Below are positions 28,787 to 38,173 of a stretch of DNA of 64,000 bases, piece by piece. Location: assembly GCA_963752495.1 (NCBI GenBank), contig CAVVYJ010000002.1:992001-1056000 (forward strand), given 5' to 3'. A program made the translations under genes and the position numbers. The notes beneath the pieces were generated by a model. The model did not search any database. It was not told the DNA's origin and worked only from the letters and a program-made list of their open reading frames with translations. Positions within the stretch are counted from its first letter, which is position 1; each line of letters starts with the position of its first letter. This DNA comes from CAVVYJ01 sp963752495 (GTDB lineage Bacteria > Pseudomonadota > Gammaproteobacteria > Burkholderiales > Methylophilaceae).

Positions 28787-29920
28787 ATGAGCGAAACAAT
28801 TCCATTTATCGATCTTAAGTGTCAGTACAAAGCCCTTGAAGATAATATCAAGTCTCGTATTAATAAAGTATTAGAACATGGCCAATATATCATGGGGCCA
28901 GAAGTTGCTGAGCTTGAAAGTAAGCTCGCTGATTATGTAGGTGTAAAGCACTGTATCGGTGCTAGTAGTGGGACAGATACCCTAATGATAGCCATGATGG
29001 CATTAGGCATAGGCGCTGGTGATGAAGTGATTACCACACCATTCACATTTATTGCCACGGGTGAAATGATTGCCTTGCTAGGTGCAATACCGGTATTTGT
29101 AGATATTGACCCACGCAACTACAATATAGACACTGCAAAAATAGAGGCTGCAATTACACCAAAAACCAAAGCCATTATGCCTGTAAGCCTGTATGGACAG
29201 TGTGCGGATTTTGATGCAATTAACGCAATTGCTGATAAACATGGTTTGCCTGTGATTGAAGATGCCGCACAATCTTTTGGCGCAACTTACATGGGCAAAA
29301 AAAGCTGCAACCTTTCTACCATTGGCTCAACCAGCTTTTTCCCTAGCAAGCCACTAGGTGCTTACGGTGATGGTGGCGCCTTATTTACCAATAATGATGC
29401 GCTTGCAAAAGTGATGCGTGAAATCAGAGCGCACGGACAAGAAAAACGCTACTATCACTCAAGAATCGGTATCAATGGCCGCCTTGATACGATACAAGCA
29501 GCTATTCTTTTGGCAAAATTAGAGCGATTTGATTGGGAGGTAGAGCAACGCAGCAAATTAGGAACTAGTTACACAGAGTTAATACAGGAACACAATGACA
29601 AGCACCCGCAAGAAACAATAATCACGCCATATATTGAACCACACAATACTAGCGTTTATGCCCAATACACAATTCGTGTAAAAAATCGTGAACAAGTGCA
29701 GTTAAGGCTGAAAGAGGTTGGAATTCCCACTGCAGTACATTATCCAGTGCCATTGCATTTGCAACCGGCATTTGCAAATTTAGGGCAAAGTGAGGGGTGT
29801 TTTCCTGTTTCAGAAAATATCGCAAAAGAAGTGATGAGTTTGCCAATGGGCCCGGATTTAGATACCAGTACACAAAGCAAAATTGTAGATTGTTTGTTTC
29901 AGGCAGTCAGTAGCATTTAA
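28787..29920 (+). CDS. wbpE: UDP-2-acetamido-3-keto uronic acid aminotransferase (WbpE type), DegT family
   Basis: 377 intact residues. Motifs of PLP sugar aminotransferases: FIDLKCQYKALEDNIKSRIN at the start, ASSGTDTLMIAM, TTPFTFIATGE, PVIEDAAQSFGA and the PLP lysine K188 in STSFFPSKPLGAYGDGGAL. HHYPVPLHLQPAF-type sequence (HYPVPLHLQ) and SLPMGPDL close the protein. In the A-B-D-E gene order it forms the 3-amino sugar of UDP-2,3-diacetamido-2,3-dideoxy-glucuronic acid. The ATG is two bases after wbpD's stop. Confidence 0.9.
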   Translation: MSETIPFIDLKCQYKALEDNIKSRINKVLEHGQYIMGPEVAELESKLADYVGVKHCIGASSGTDTLMIAMMALGIGAGDEVITTPFTFIATGEMIALLGAIPVFVDIDPRNYNIDTAKIEAAITPKTKAIMPVSLYGQCADFDAINAIADKHGLPVIEDAAQSFGATYMGKKSCNLSTIGSTSFFPSKPLGAYGDGGALFTNNDALAKVMREIRAHGQEKRYYHSRIGINGRLDTIQAAILLAKLERFDWEVEQRSKLGTSYTELIQEHNDKHPQETIITPYIEPHNTSVYAQYTIRVKNREQVQLRLKEVGIPTAVHYPVPLHLQPAFANLGQSEGCFPVSENIAKEVMSLPMGPDLDTSTQSKIVDCLFQAVSSI

Positions 29921-29922
29921 CT

Positions 29923-31200
29923 TTGAAAAAATTACTTAAAACTAAGCTGGTAGGTAACACGGCTATATATGCATTAGCCAATGTACTAAATGGTGTTATA
30001 CCATTTTTGCTTTTGCCTATTTTGACAAGAGTTTTTACACCTGAAGAATATGGGCTGGTTACCTTAATCAGTGCGGTCATTGCGATTATTGGGGCTTTTA
30101 CAGGGTTAAGCGTTCATGGTGCAGTGAGCGTTAAATATTTTGATAAAGAGATTGATCACCCTAGGTTTGTGGGTGCAAGCTTCATGGTTTTAGCAGGGAG
30201 TACATGTCTTGTTTTAGTATTTCTTTTGATTGCTGGAAATAAACTTTCTGAATGGATACACCTACCAAAGCAATGGTTAATTATTGCTGCAATAGCATCT
30301 GCAGCTCAGTTTGTAGTTAACATCAGGCTAACCATGTGGCAAGTGCAAGAACAAGCAATACGTTATGGCTTTTTTCAAGTTACACAAACACTTTTTAACC
30401 TGACTTTATCTCTCGCACTGGTATTTTGGTTGGTGATAGGCTGGGAAGGCAGGGCTTGGGGAATTGTAATGGCAATACTCGTTTTTGCAGTTTTTGCCAT
30501 TGTTACCTTGCATAAAGAAAAACTGATTAATTGGCAGGGCGATAAAAAATATGCAAAGGATGCCATGCGTTTTGGCATGCCGCTTATACCGCATGTGATT
30601 GGCGGATTGATTATTACCACTTCTGACAGATTTATAATTGCGAAAATCTTAGGGTCAGACTCCTTAGGTATATTTGCGGTAGCTATTCAAATATCTATGG
30701 TGATGAACTTTTTAGTTGATGCGTTGTTGAAATCATACACGCCATATCTTTTCAGGAAATTATCTCTAATTTCAGATAAAGATAAAGAATATATAGTTAA
30801 AACAACATATACAGCCTACGTGGTTTTTTTTATATTTAGCACATTTTATATATACATTGCTCAAATATTATTGCCAATTTTGGTTGGAGAGCAGTTTAGC
30901 TCATCTGCTACTTATATTCCATGGCTTGTGTATTCAGCCATGTTTTCTGGAATGTATTACCTCGTTGGATTGTACATAGTGTACGTCGGAAAGACACATG
31001 TACTATCGATTGTTACAGTTTGTGTTGGTTTGTTTCATTGCTTGCTACTTTACTATATGGTGAATGTTGAAGGTTTACTTGGGGCAGCAAAAGCAACCGT
31101 TGCATCTTCGGCGCTGATGTTCATGTTAACTTGGTTGTTTTCTGCTCGAGTTTATCCGATGAACTGGTTGCGTGTTTTTAAAAGAAGTGATTATGCATAA
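29923..31200 (+). CDS. wzx: Wzx-type oligosaccharide flippase
   Basis: 425 residues with about 12 membrane helices and the polysaccharide transporter family opening: NTAIYALANVLNGVIPFLLLPILTR, then FTPEEYGLVTLISAV. The conserved middle has FGMPLIPHVIGGLIITTSDRFIIAKILG. It would flip undecaprenyl-linked repeat units across the inner membrane. Start is a TTG at 29923, two bases after the wbpE stop; the lysine-rich beginning agrees with this. The end overlaps the next gene by 8 bp. Confidence 0.9.
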   Translation: MKKLLKTKLVGNTAIYALANVLNGVIPFLLLPILTRVFTPEEYGLVTLISAVIAIIGAFTGLSVHGAVSVKYFDKEIDHPRFVGASFMVLAGSTCLVLVFLLIAGNKLSEWIHLPKQWLIIAAIASAAQFVVNIRLTMWQVQEQAIRYGFFQVTQTLFNLTLSLALVFWLVIGWEGRAWGIVMAILVFAVFAIVTLHKEKLINWQGDKKYAKDAMRFGMPLIPHVIGGLIITTSDRFIIAKILGSDSLGIFAVAIQISMVMNFLVDALLKSYTPYLFRKLSLISDKDKEYIVKTTYTAYVVFFIFSTFYIYIAQILLPILVGEQFSSSATYIPWLVYSAMFSGMYYLVGLYIVYVGKTHVLSIVTVCVGLFHCLLLYYMVNVEGLLGAAKATVASSALMFMLTWLFSARVYPMNWLRVFKRSDYA

Positions 31201-31900
31201 AATATTACTAATTGGAGATTCTCTATCAATGGTTAGGCCTGATGTAGGGGTTTTTTATCAAGATACTTATGCTTATCAGCTACAAACTCAATTTAAAGAC
31301 TCTGTACTAATTAACGCTTCAGTACGGGCTAATAGCTCAGAAAATGTACTAACAGCTAATTATTGCTATGAAACACTAGATGCGGTTGATCCTGATTTGG
31401 TAATTTATTTTTTAGGTGTAGTGGATTGTATGCCTAGACTTTTTTCGCGCAGAGAGCGCCTGTTTTTGAGATTGCTAATGGCGACAAAGTTTTTGAAGAA
31501 TTTGGGTAAATTAATAATTGCTTACAGATCAAAAAGAAGATATGCACTAACGAGAAAAAGACTAATTCAGTACGTATCTATAAAAAATTGGGGCGAAAAT
31601 CTAGAGAAATTTCTTCTGAAATCAAGCTGTAAAGTAATTTTTATCAATATTCCTTACCCTGGTAAAAGATTGGTATCAAGAAATTATCAGATTGAAGAGA
31701 TTGTGGATAATTACAATACATGTTTATCTGAACAGGCAAAAAAATATGGGGCATTTGTTGTTGACTTTAATAGTCTCACGAAAAAGTCACCACATTTGTT
31801 ACTAGAGGATGGTTATCATATATCGGTAGAAGCCCACAAATTGTTAACTGGAATATTACTAGAGTCAATAACCGGTTCTATGAAGAGTAATTACATCTAG
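31193..31900 (+). CDS. SGNH/GDSL-family hydrolase, possibly a glycan O-acetyl transferase or esterase
   Basis: 235 residues from ATG at 31193 (MHKILLIGDSLSMVRPDVG). Block I is GDSLS with the nucleophile serine. SVRANSSENVL may supply the oxyanion-hole asparagine and the C-terminal EDGYHISVEAHKLL gives the Asp-x-x-His pair. No signal peptide or membrane segment is visible, so a cytoplasmic or membrane-peripheral activity on an activated sugar is likely. I choose the inner ATG over a GTG at 31172. It overlaps wzx by 8 bp and precedes pseC. Confidence 0.75.
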   Translation: MHKILLIGDSLSMVRPDVGVFYQDTYAYQLQTQFKDSVLINASVRANSSENVLTANYCYETLDAVDPDLVIYFLGVVDCMPRLFSRRERLFLRLLMATKFLKNLGKLIIAYRSKRRYALTRKRLIQYVSIKNWGENLEKFLLKSSCKVIFINIPYPGKRLVSRNYQIEEIVDNYNTCLSEQAKKYGAFVVDFNSLTKKSPHLLLEDGYHISVEAHKLLTGILLESITGSMKSNYI

Positions 31901-31952
31901 TTTTTCTGTTATGTATTTGGCTAATTTTTAAGTTTAATTTAAGAGTAATTTT

Positions 31953-33092
31953 ATGATTCCATATGGACGACAAAGTATAGATGAAACAGATGTTGCTTCG
32001 GTAATAGATGTGCTTCATTCTGAATGGCTAACACAAGGCCCGGGCATTGCTTCTTTTGAGGAGACCATGGCCACTTATTGCCAAGCCAAACATGCGGTTG
32101 CAGTATGTAATGCCACTGCAGCCCTGCATATTGCCTGCCTTGCCTTAGATGTAGGTAAAGGTGACTTGGTTTGGACAAGCCCCAATACTTTTGTTGCCAG
32201 TGCGAATTGTGCAAGATACTGTGGCGCTGATGTCGATTTTGTTGATATTGATCCTGTTAGTTTAAATATGAGTGTTAAAGCACTTGCTTTTAAGTTAGAA
32301 AAAGCTAAACAGCAAGGCAGGCTTCCGAAAGTTGTCATTCCAGTTCATTTTTCAGGACTTCCTTGTGAAATGGTGGAGATCTTTGCACTTTCTAAACAAT
32401 ATGGTTTTAAAATCATCGAGGATGCATCCCATGCTGTGGGAGCGGAATACAATGGCTATCCAGTAGGTTCTTGCCAATACAGCGATATCACCGTATTTAG
32501 TTTTCACCCAGTAAAAATCATCACCACAGGTGAAGGTGGCATGGCACTTACAAACCAGATGAAACTTGCAGGTCGGATGGTTCGGTTACGTAGTCACGGC
32601 ATTGCACAAAAGCCAGAAGATATGGTATGCACACCACAGGGTGCATGGGAGTACCAGCAAATTGAACTTGGTCATAATTACCGTATGACTAACCTACAAG
32701 CAGCATTGGGTTTGAGCCAACTTAAAAGATTACCAGAATTTATAGCCAAAAGAAGAGCAATAGCAAAGCACTATCATGAATTGCTTGCTGAACTACCAGT
32801 GATAAGACCTATTGTTTCAGATGAATCTTCATGGCACCTATATGCTGTGAGGTTTCCTGTAGAAAAACGCAAAGTTGTTTTCGATGCCTTTAGAAAAGCA
32901 GATATTTGGGTACAAGTACACTATATTCCAGTACATACACAACCTTATTACGCAAACTTAGGCTTTAAGTGGGGAGATTTTCCACAAGCGGAGCAATATT
33001 ATGCAGAAGCGATTAGTCTGCCTTTGTATTTTGATTTAACTATCAAAGAGCAGAACTATGTTGTTGATTACCTGAAGCGATTGTTAAGCTAA
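31953..33092 (+). CDS. pseC: UDP-4-amino-4,6-dideoxy-N-acetyl-L-altrosamine transaminase (PseC)
   Basis: 379 residues. IPYGRQSIDETDVASVIDVL and LTQGPGIASFEETMA at the N-terminus are PseC hallmarks, followed by CNATAALHIACLALDVGKGD, EDASHAVGAEYNG, the PLP lysine K188 in VFSFHPVKIITTGEGGMA and NYRMTNLQAALGLSQL. PseC aminates the C4 keto sugar made by PseB in pseudaminic acid synthesis. PseB is not in the window. The sequence is intact; 52 bp separate it from the preceding gene. Confidence 0.92.
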   Translation: MIPYGRQSIDETDVASVIDVLHSEWLTQGPGIASFEETMATYCQAKHAVAVCNATAALHIACLALDVGKGDLVWTSPNTFVASANCARYCGADVDFVDIDPVSLNMSVKALAFKLEKAKQQGRLPKVVIPVHFSGLPCEMVEIFALSKQYGFKIIEDASHAVGAEYNGYPVGSCQYSDITVFSFHPVKIITTGEGGMALTNQMKLAGRMVRLRSHGIAQKPEDMVCTPQGAWEYQQIELGHNYRMTNLQAALGLSQLKRLPEFIAKRRAIAKHYHELLAELPVIRPIVSDESSWHLYAVRFPVEKRKVVFDAFRKADIWVQVHYIPVHTQPYYANLGFKWGDFPQAEQYYAEAISLPLYFDLTIKEQNYVVDYLKRLLS

Positions 33093-33137
33093 TTTCCAAA
33101 TAAGAAACATACTGAAAGTACACACAAGAGAAGTTTT

Positions 33138-34934
33138 ATGAGAAAACCTGCTGCTCCTGTTTTAATTTTTGAATGTGCGAACTCGCATGGAGGTGACTAT
33201 ACTTTATTAGAGAAGATCGTTAAAAAATATGGTGAAGTTGAATACGAACGTAAGCATATTAAATTCCAGCCATTTCACCCTGATAAAATTGCAATGTCTG
33301 ATTATGAATGGTATGGAGTTTACAAAGAGTTGTTCTTTTCCTCTGACCAGTGGTCTAGGATTATCGACATAGCTGCATCATCGTTCAGCGGTGTATGGAT
33401 AGACATATTTGATGTTTACAGTGTCGATATATTAAAAAGCAATTTAAGTTCTATTCTAGGACTTAAATTACAGGCTTCTGTCTTGGATAACCAAGAGGTT
33501 TTAGATGCTTTAAGGGCTTTGGACTATACAAACAAGTCAATAATGCTAAATGTTTCTGGATATGGATTATCTGAGATTGAGTTTTTTGTTGAAAATTTTC
33601 AGAGCATTGCACCTAATGCAGAAATTATTTTGCAAATTGGTTTCCAAGGTTATCCTACGAAGCTCGAAGATACAGGTTTGCAAAAAATAAATATTATTCA
33701 CTCGGCTTTTCCGCAATACAGAACATGCATAGCAGACCATGTTGAAGCCGAGGATGATATGGCAACTGTATTGCCACTTTTAGCTGTGGCTCAAGGCTGT
33801 GAATTTGTAGAAAAGCATATAGCTTACGACAGGTCTACTGCAAAATATGATAAGTTTTCAGCCTTACATTTATCTGAAATGCAATTGTTAGCCAACAGGC
33901 TGACTAATTGCCCCAATGTTTTAAATGGACCTTTTATTTCATCGTCTGAAAATCAATATTTGGCTAAAACGGTACAAATTCCAGTTTTAAATAAAGCTAT
34001 TAATTCGGGTTCACTTTTGTCAGTTTCTGATTTTATATTCCGAAGAACAAGTAAAAAAGGAATCAGTTATAACCAGGTATTGGATATCCAACAAAGAAAA
34101 TCTATAGTCGCTAGAGATATCGGTGTAGGAGATACTATCCAATTAAGTGACTATAGAGGTGCAAAAGTAGGAGCAATCGTCGCTTGCAGAATGAAGTCTT
34201 CGCGTTTAAAGAGCAAGGCTACTTTGCCAATACTAGGCAAAGCTTCTGTTGAGAGATGTCTGGAAAATACTTTGAAAATAGAAGGCATGGATGTTGTGGT
34301 TCTGGCAACTTCGACCTTGGATGAAGACCGTGTTCTTAAGCAATACGATTTAAACGGAAAGGTTAAATTCTGGCAAGGCGACCCAGACGATGTTATTAGT
34401 CGTTACTTGGGGGCATGTGACACTTACGACATCGATGTTATTGTAAGGATAACAGCAGACTGCCCATTAATATCCTCAGAAATTGCAAAAGTTCTTTTAG
34501 ATCATCATTTTAAAACTGGTGCTGATTATACTGCCGCAAGAAACTGCGCTGTCGGAACCGCATGTGAAATTTATAATGCCGAGGCGCTGCGAAGGGTGAT
34601 AAATTACTTAGGTCATGCAGATCATTCGGAGTATATGACTTGGTATCTACAAAATAATAAGGATATTTTCAAGGTGGAGTTGGTTGATTTGCCTGAGGAG
34701 ATGGTTCGAGATTATAGATTAACTCTAGACCATCCAGAAGATTTAGATCTCTTTTGTAAAGTTTATGAAAAACTATCCAGTTTGAATTTAGAATCAACAT
34801 TAGCAAATGTCTTTAGAGTATTAGATGAAGATACAAGGATTGCAAACCTCAATTCACATTTAAGTTTGAAATATAAAACTGATAAAAATCTTATCGAACA
34901 TCTAAATAAAGTAACTAAAATTGATATCCATTAA
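33138..34934 (+). CDS. Fusion of divergent NeuB-like synthase and SpsF-like cytidylyltransferase
   Basis: 598 residues in one intact frame. Residues about 1-340 resemble the NeuB/PseI sialic-acid synthase family: IFECANSHGGDYTLLEKI in place of the usual AEIGNNHNG, KHIKFQPFHPDKI, a late VEKHIAYDRSTAKYDKFSAL, and an antifreeze-like SAF segment ending ARDIGVGDTIQLSDYRG. Residues about 343-598 are an SpsF-type nucleotidyltransferase with AIVACRMKSSRLKSKATLPI, GDPDDVISRYLGA, VRITADCPLISSEI and TLDHPEDLDLF. The second domain could supply the missing CMP-activation (PseF) step. The first domain lacks several canonical residues and may do another job. Confidence 0.75.
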   Translation: MRKPAAPVLIFECANSHGGDYTLLEKIVKKYGEVEYERKHIKFQPFHPDKIAMSDYEWYGVYKELFFSSDQWSRIIDIAASSFSGVWIDIFDVYSVDILKSNLSSILGLKLQASVLDNQEVLDALRALDYTNKSIMLNVSGYGLSEIEFFVENFQSIAPNAEIILQIGFQGYPTKLEDTGLQKINIIHSAFPQYRTCIADHVEAEDDMATVLPLLAVAQGCEFVEKHIAYDRSTAKYDKFSALHLSEMQLLANRLTNCPNVLNGPFISSSENQYLAKTVQIPVLNKAINSGSLLSVSDFIFRRTSKKGISYNQVLDIQQRKSIVARDIGVGDTIQLSDYRGAKVGAIVACRMKSSRLKSKATLPILGKASVERCLENTLKIEGMDVVVLATSTLDEDRVLKQYDLNGKVKFWQGDPDDVISRYLGACDTYDIDVIVRITADCPLISSEIAKVLLDHHFKTGADYTAARNCAVGTACEIYNAEALRRVINYLGHADHSEYMTWYLQNNKDIFKVELVDLPEEMVRDYRLTLDHPEDLDLFCKVYEKLSSLNLESTLANVFRVLDEDTRIANLNSHLSLKYKTDKNLIEHLNKVTKIDIH

Positions 34935-34987
34935 ATGCGAAGCTATTAGCTGTCTTTTTGACATTAATTTAAATTTGAGTAAACAAC

Positions 34988-35627
34988 ATGAATAAAGATA
35001 TAAAAAACTTTTCTACGGATCAGGAAAAATTCTGGGCAGGTGAATTCGGTTCTGAGTATATAACTCGGAATCAAGGGGATCAATTATTAGCTGTTAACCT
35101 AAATTTCTTTGTAAAAAGCTCTGAAGCAGGCTGGAAAAATTCAATCCTGTCATGAATTTGGTGCAAATATTGGCATGAACTTGAGGGCATTAAAGTTACT
35201 ATATCCCGATGCCAATTTGAGTGCTGTGGAAATTAATCCAGTAGCGTCCAAAATATTGGTTGAATTTGTTGGTGAGAAAAACGTTTACGAAGGCTCTATT
35301 TTTGATTACCCAGTAACTAAGCAATTTGATTTATCTTTGATTAAGGGTGTATTAATTCATGTTAACCCTGATATGTTGGATAAGGTTTATCAAAAACTAT
35401 ATGAGACATCAAAAAAGTATATTTTGGTTTGTGAGTATTACAACCCATCACCAGTTGCGATTGACTATAGAGGTCATTCTGACCGGCTATTCAAGCGCGA
35501 CTTTGCAGGTGAGCTGATGGATAAATACAATGATTTGGTGTTGATAGACTACGGGTTTGCTTATAAGCGAGACCCTGCGTTTCCTCAGGATGATATCACA
35601 TGGTTTTTAATGGAGAAAAAGGGTTGA
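34988..35627 (+). CDS. Pseudaminic acid biosynthesis-associated methyltransferase, one frameshift
   Basis: Starts MNKDIKNFSTDQEKFWAGEFG with YITRN, as in the Pse-associated methylase family. At about 35131 the frame is lost by one base and resumes as SCHEFGANIGMNLRAL, the SAM-binding motif, then LSAVEINPVASKIL, FDLSLIKGVLIHVNPDML and YILVCEYYNPSP. Repaired length is about 212 residues. Family members are found in Pse loci; the methylated atom is unknown. Position between the NeuB/SpsF fusion and the amidotransferase supports a sugar-modification role. Confidence 0.82.
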
Positions 35628-35628
35628 T

Positions 35629-36775
35629 ATGCTGAAATATTGTGTTCGTTGCGTTATGCCACATACCAAACCATACCTTCATATTGATGAGAGTGGCGTT
35701 TGTAATGCTTGCCGCTCAATGGAAAAAAGAAAACAAGTCGACTGGGGTCAGCGTAAAAAAGAGTTACTGGATATACTTGCAAAACACCGCAAGCATGGCA
35801 GCAATTGGGATTGTATCGTACCCGTGAGTGGCGGAAAAGATAGTACATACCAGGTTATTCGCATGTTGCAGTTGGGGTTAAATCCATTATGCGTTACTTC
35901 AACTACATGTGACCTTTCAGAAATAGGCCGCAAAATATTGAAAACATCAAAAAGTTGGGTGTTGATTACATGGAGTTTTCGCCTAATCCTGTGATTAGGG
36001 CAAAGCTAAATAAGATTGGTTTGGTTGAAGTGGGGGATATTTCCTGGCCGGAACATGTGGGATTTTTACTATCCCAGTAAGAGCTGCGGTTCAATTTAAT
36101 GTCCCACTCATTGTTTGGGGGGAAAATTCTCAGAATGAATACGGTGGCCCAGCAGCTGCGGCAGATAACAATATTTTAAATAGACGCTGGCTTGAAGAGT
36201 TTGGCGGATTGCTTGGAATGCGCGTATCCGATTTATCAGAAACTTATGGTATTGAGCCAAGACACTTGTTGCCATACCAGTATCCAAGTGATGAAGAACT
36301 TCAGAGGGTAGGGGTGACTGGTCTTTTCCTTGGCCATTATTTGCCTTGGGATGGTTTATCTAACGCCTTAATTGCGCAAGCAAATGGCTTCTTTACTTTC
36401 GATCAGCCAGTAGAAGGCAGCATGGTGAATTATGAAAATCTCGACAACCATCAAACTGGTATTCATGATTATTTCAAATTTCTAAAATTCGGGTTTTCTC
36501 GTGCAACGGATATTGCCTGTTTACATGTTCGTCGCGATCGCATTACTCGTCAGGATGCATTGGAAATTGTCAGAGCACGTGACGGTAAATTTCCGTGGAC
36601 ATATCTAGGTAAACCGCTAAAGGATATTCTTGATCCACTTGACATGACGGTAGATGAGTTTATTAAGATTTGCGACAAATTCACTAATAAGAAAATTTTC
36701 AAGAAAGATGCATCTGGCGCTTTGCTAAAAGATAAGCATGGTAACTTGGAAAAATTAAACTACGATAATCCATGA
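35629..36775 (+). CDS. N-acetyl sugar amidotransferase (WbpG/PseA type), module 1, two frameshifts
   Basis: N-terminal zinc cysteines C5/C8 and C25/C28 (CVRCVMP and VCNACRSM) precede the PP-loop ATPase motif VSGGKDSTYQ (SGGKDS at 67-72). The frame breaks at about 35934 and again near 36060 and resumes to give WGENSQNEYGGPAAAADNNI and, later, GLFLGHYLPWDGLSNALIAQ, HQTGIHDYFKFLKFGFSRA and RDGKFPWTYLGKPLKDIL. Repaired length is about 382 residues. With HisH- and HisF-like partners it converts an acetamido group to an acetamidino group using ammonia. It overlaps hisH by 4 bp. Confidence 0.87.
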
Positions 36776-37397
36776 AAGTAGCAATTATCAATTACGGTAT
36801 GGGTAATTTAAACTCAGTGCGTAGATCTTTTGAAGAGATCGGTGCAGATGCTGTGATTGCCAATCACCCATCTACTTTGTATGAGGTTGATAGAATAGTC
36901 CTGCCAGGCGTTGGCGCATTTGCAGAAGGTATGGCGCATTTGAATCAAGGTGGATGGGTAACTGCTCTGCATGATGTGGTGAACTTTCAGAACAAACCAC
37001 TACTTGGTATTTGTTTGGGCATGCAGATGCTTGCCAGCAAAGGGTATGAAGGTGCTGAGACCGAAGGTTTAGGTTTTATCCCAGGAGAAATTAAGAGAAT
37101 CGATTTATTGGGTTGTAACGAGCGTATTCCACATATGGGGTGGAACGAGGTACGTTACAAATCAAAAAGTGGAATATTTGATAATATTCCTGATGCCTCG
37201 GATTTTTATTTCGTTCATAGCTATGCCTTTGTACCCACTAACTCAGATAATTTAATTGCAACAGTGGATTATGGATGTGAGTTAACTGCAGTTGTCAGTA
37301 GCAATCACGTATTTGGGTGTCAATTCCACCCAGAAAAAAAAGCTCTAAAGCAGGACGTCAGTTGTTGAGAAATTTTATGAGCTATTCTGCATGTTAA
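36772..37397 (+). CDS. hisH: HisH-like glutaminase of amidotransferase module 1, terminal frameshift
   Basis: Class I glutamine amidotransferase of about 208 residues: IINYGMGNLNSVRRSFEEIG, VLPGVGAFAEGM, and the nucleophile C81 in LLGICLGMQMLASKG. HSYAFVP and CQFHPEK hold the catalytic His and Glu. After FHPEK an A run (37335-37342) shifts the frame; the true end is probably SSKAGRQLLRNFMSYSAC with TAA at 37395-37397, overlapping hisF as expected. It provides ammonia for sugar amidination, not histidine synthesis, judging from the neighbours. Confidence 0.86.
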
Positions 37398-38173
37398 AGG
37401 TAAGAGTGATACCAACACTTTTGTGGAAGGATTTTGGCTTGGTCAAAGGGGTTGCTTTTGATAGCTGGCGCCGTGTGGGTTCAGTTTTACCTGCGGTCAA
37501 AGTTTATAATTCCAGAGATGTAGATGAGTTGATAGTGGTCGACATTACTGCGTTCAACGAAAAAAATCAGCCAGACCATGAATCAGTAGCAGATTTTTCG
37601 GAAGAATGTTTTGTTCCGCTAACAGTTGGTGGTGGAATAACTAGCCTCAAAGATGTTTTACATTTGTTGCATTCAGGCGCAGATAAAGTTTCAATTAATA
37701 CTGTGGCTTTTTCCAGCCCAAGCATCATTGATAGCGTTGCCTCTAGGTTCGGTGCTCAATGTATTGTCGCAAGTATTGATGTTAGGCGATTTGATGATGG
37801 TAGTTACCGTTGTTTTAGCCACTCAGGTACGCAAGATACTGGCAAAGAGCCTGTTGAATGGGCAAGAGAACTTGTAAGTCGTGGGGCTGGGGAGATTTTA
37901 CTTACATCGATTAACAGAGACGGCACGATGCAAGGTTATGATTTGGAACTCACAGAGCATGTTGCCAAGTCAGTAAATGTACCTGTAATCGCTTCTGGCG
38001 GTGCTGGTAATTACCAGCATATGATAGATGTGGTTTTACAGGCAGGTGCATCTGCGGTTGCAGCCGCAAGTATATTTCATTTTACTGAGCAAACGCCTGC
38101 TGGCGCAAAACAAGCGATGAAATCCGCTGGTATTCCAATTAGGCAAAATTTTCTTAGTTTGAATGATAGATGA
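37391..38173 (+). CDS. hisF: HisF-like subunit of amidotransferase module 1
   Basis: 260 residues, TIM barrel of the HisF/HisA family: VRVIPTLLWKDFGLVKG replaces the IPCLD opening of real HisF, then VDELIVVDITAFNE, FVPLTVGGGITSLKDV, VSINTVAF, and EILLTSINRDGTMQGYDLEL, with VIASGGAGNYQHM near the end. The changed N-terminus is typical for paralogs that serve WbpG. It probably channels ammonia from the HisH-like subunit to the amidotransferase. Its end overlaps pseG by 4 bp. Confidence 0.87.
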   Translation: MLKVRVIPTLLWKDFGLVKGVAFDSWRRVGSVLPAVKVYNSRDVDELIVVDITAFNEKNQPDHESVADFSEECFVPLTVGGGITSLKDVLHLLHSGADKVSINTVAFSSPSIIDSVASRFGAQCIVASIDVRRFDDGSYRCFSHSGTQDTGKEPVEWARELVSRGAGEILLTSINRDGTMQGYDLELTEHVAKSVNVPVIASGGAGNYQHMIDVVLQAGASAVAAASIFHFTEQTPAGAKQAMKSAGIPIRQNFLSLNDR

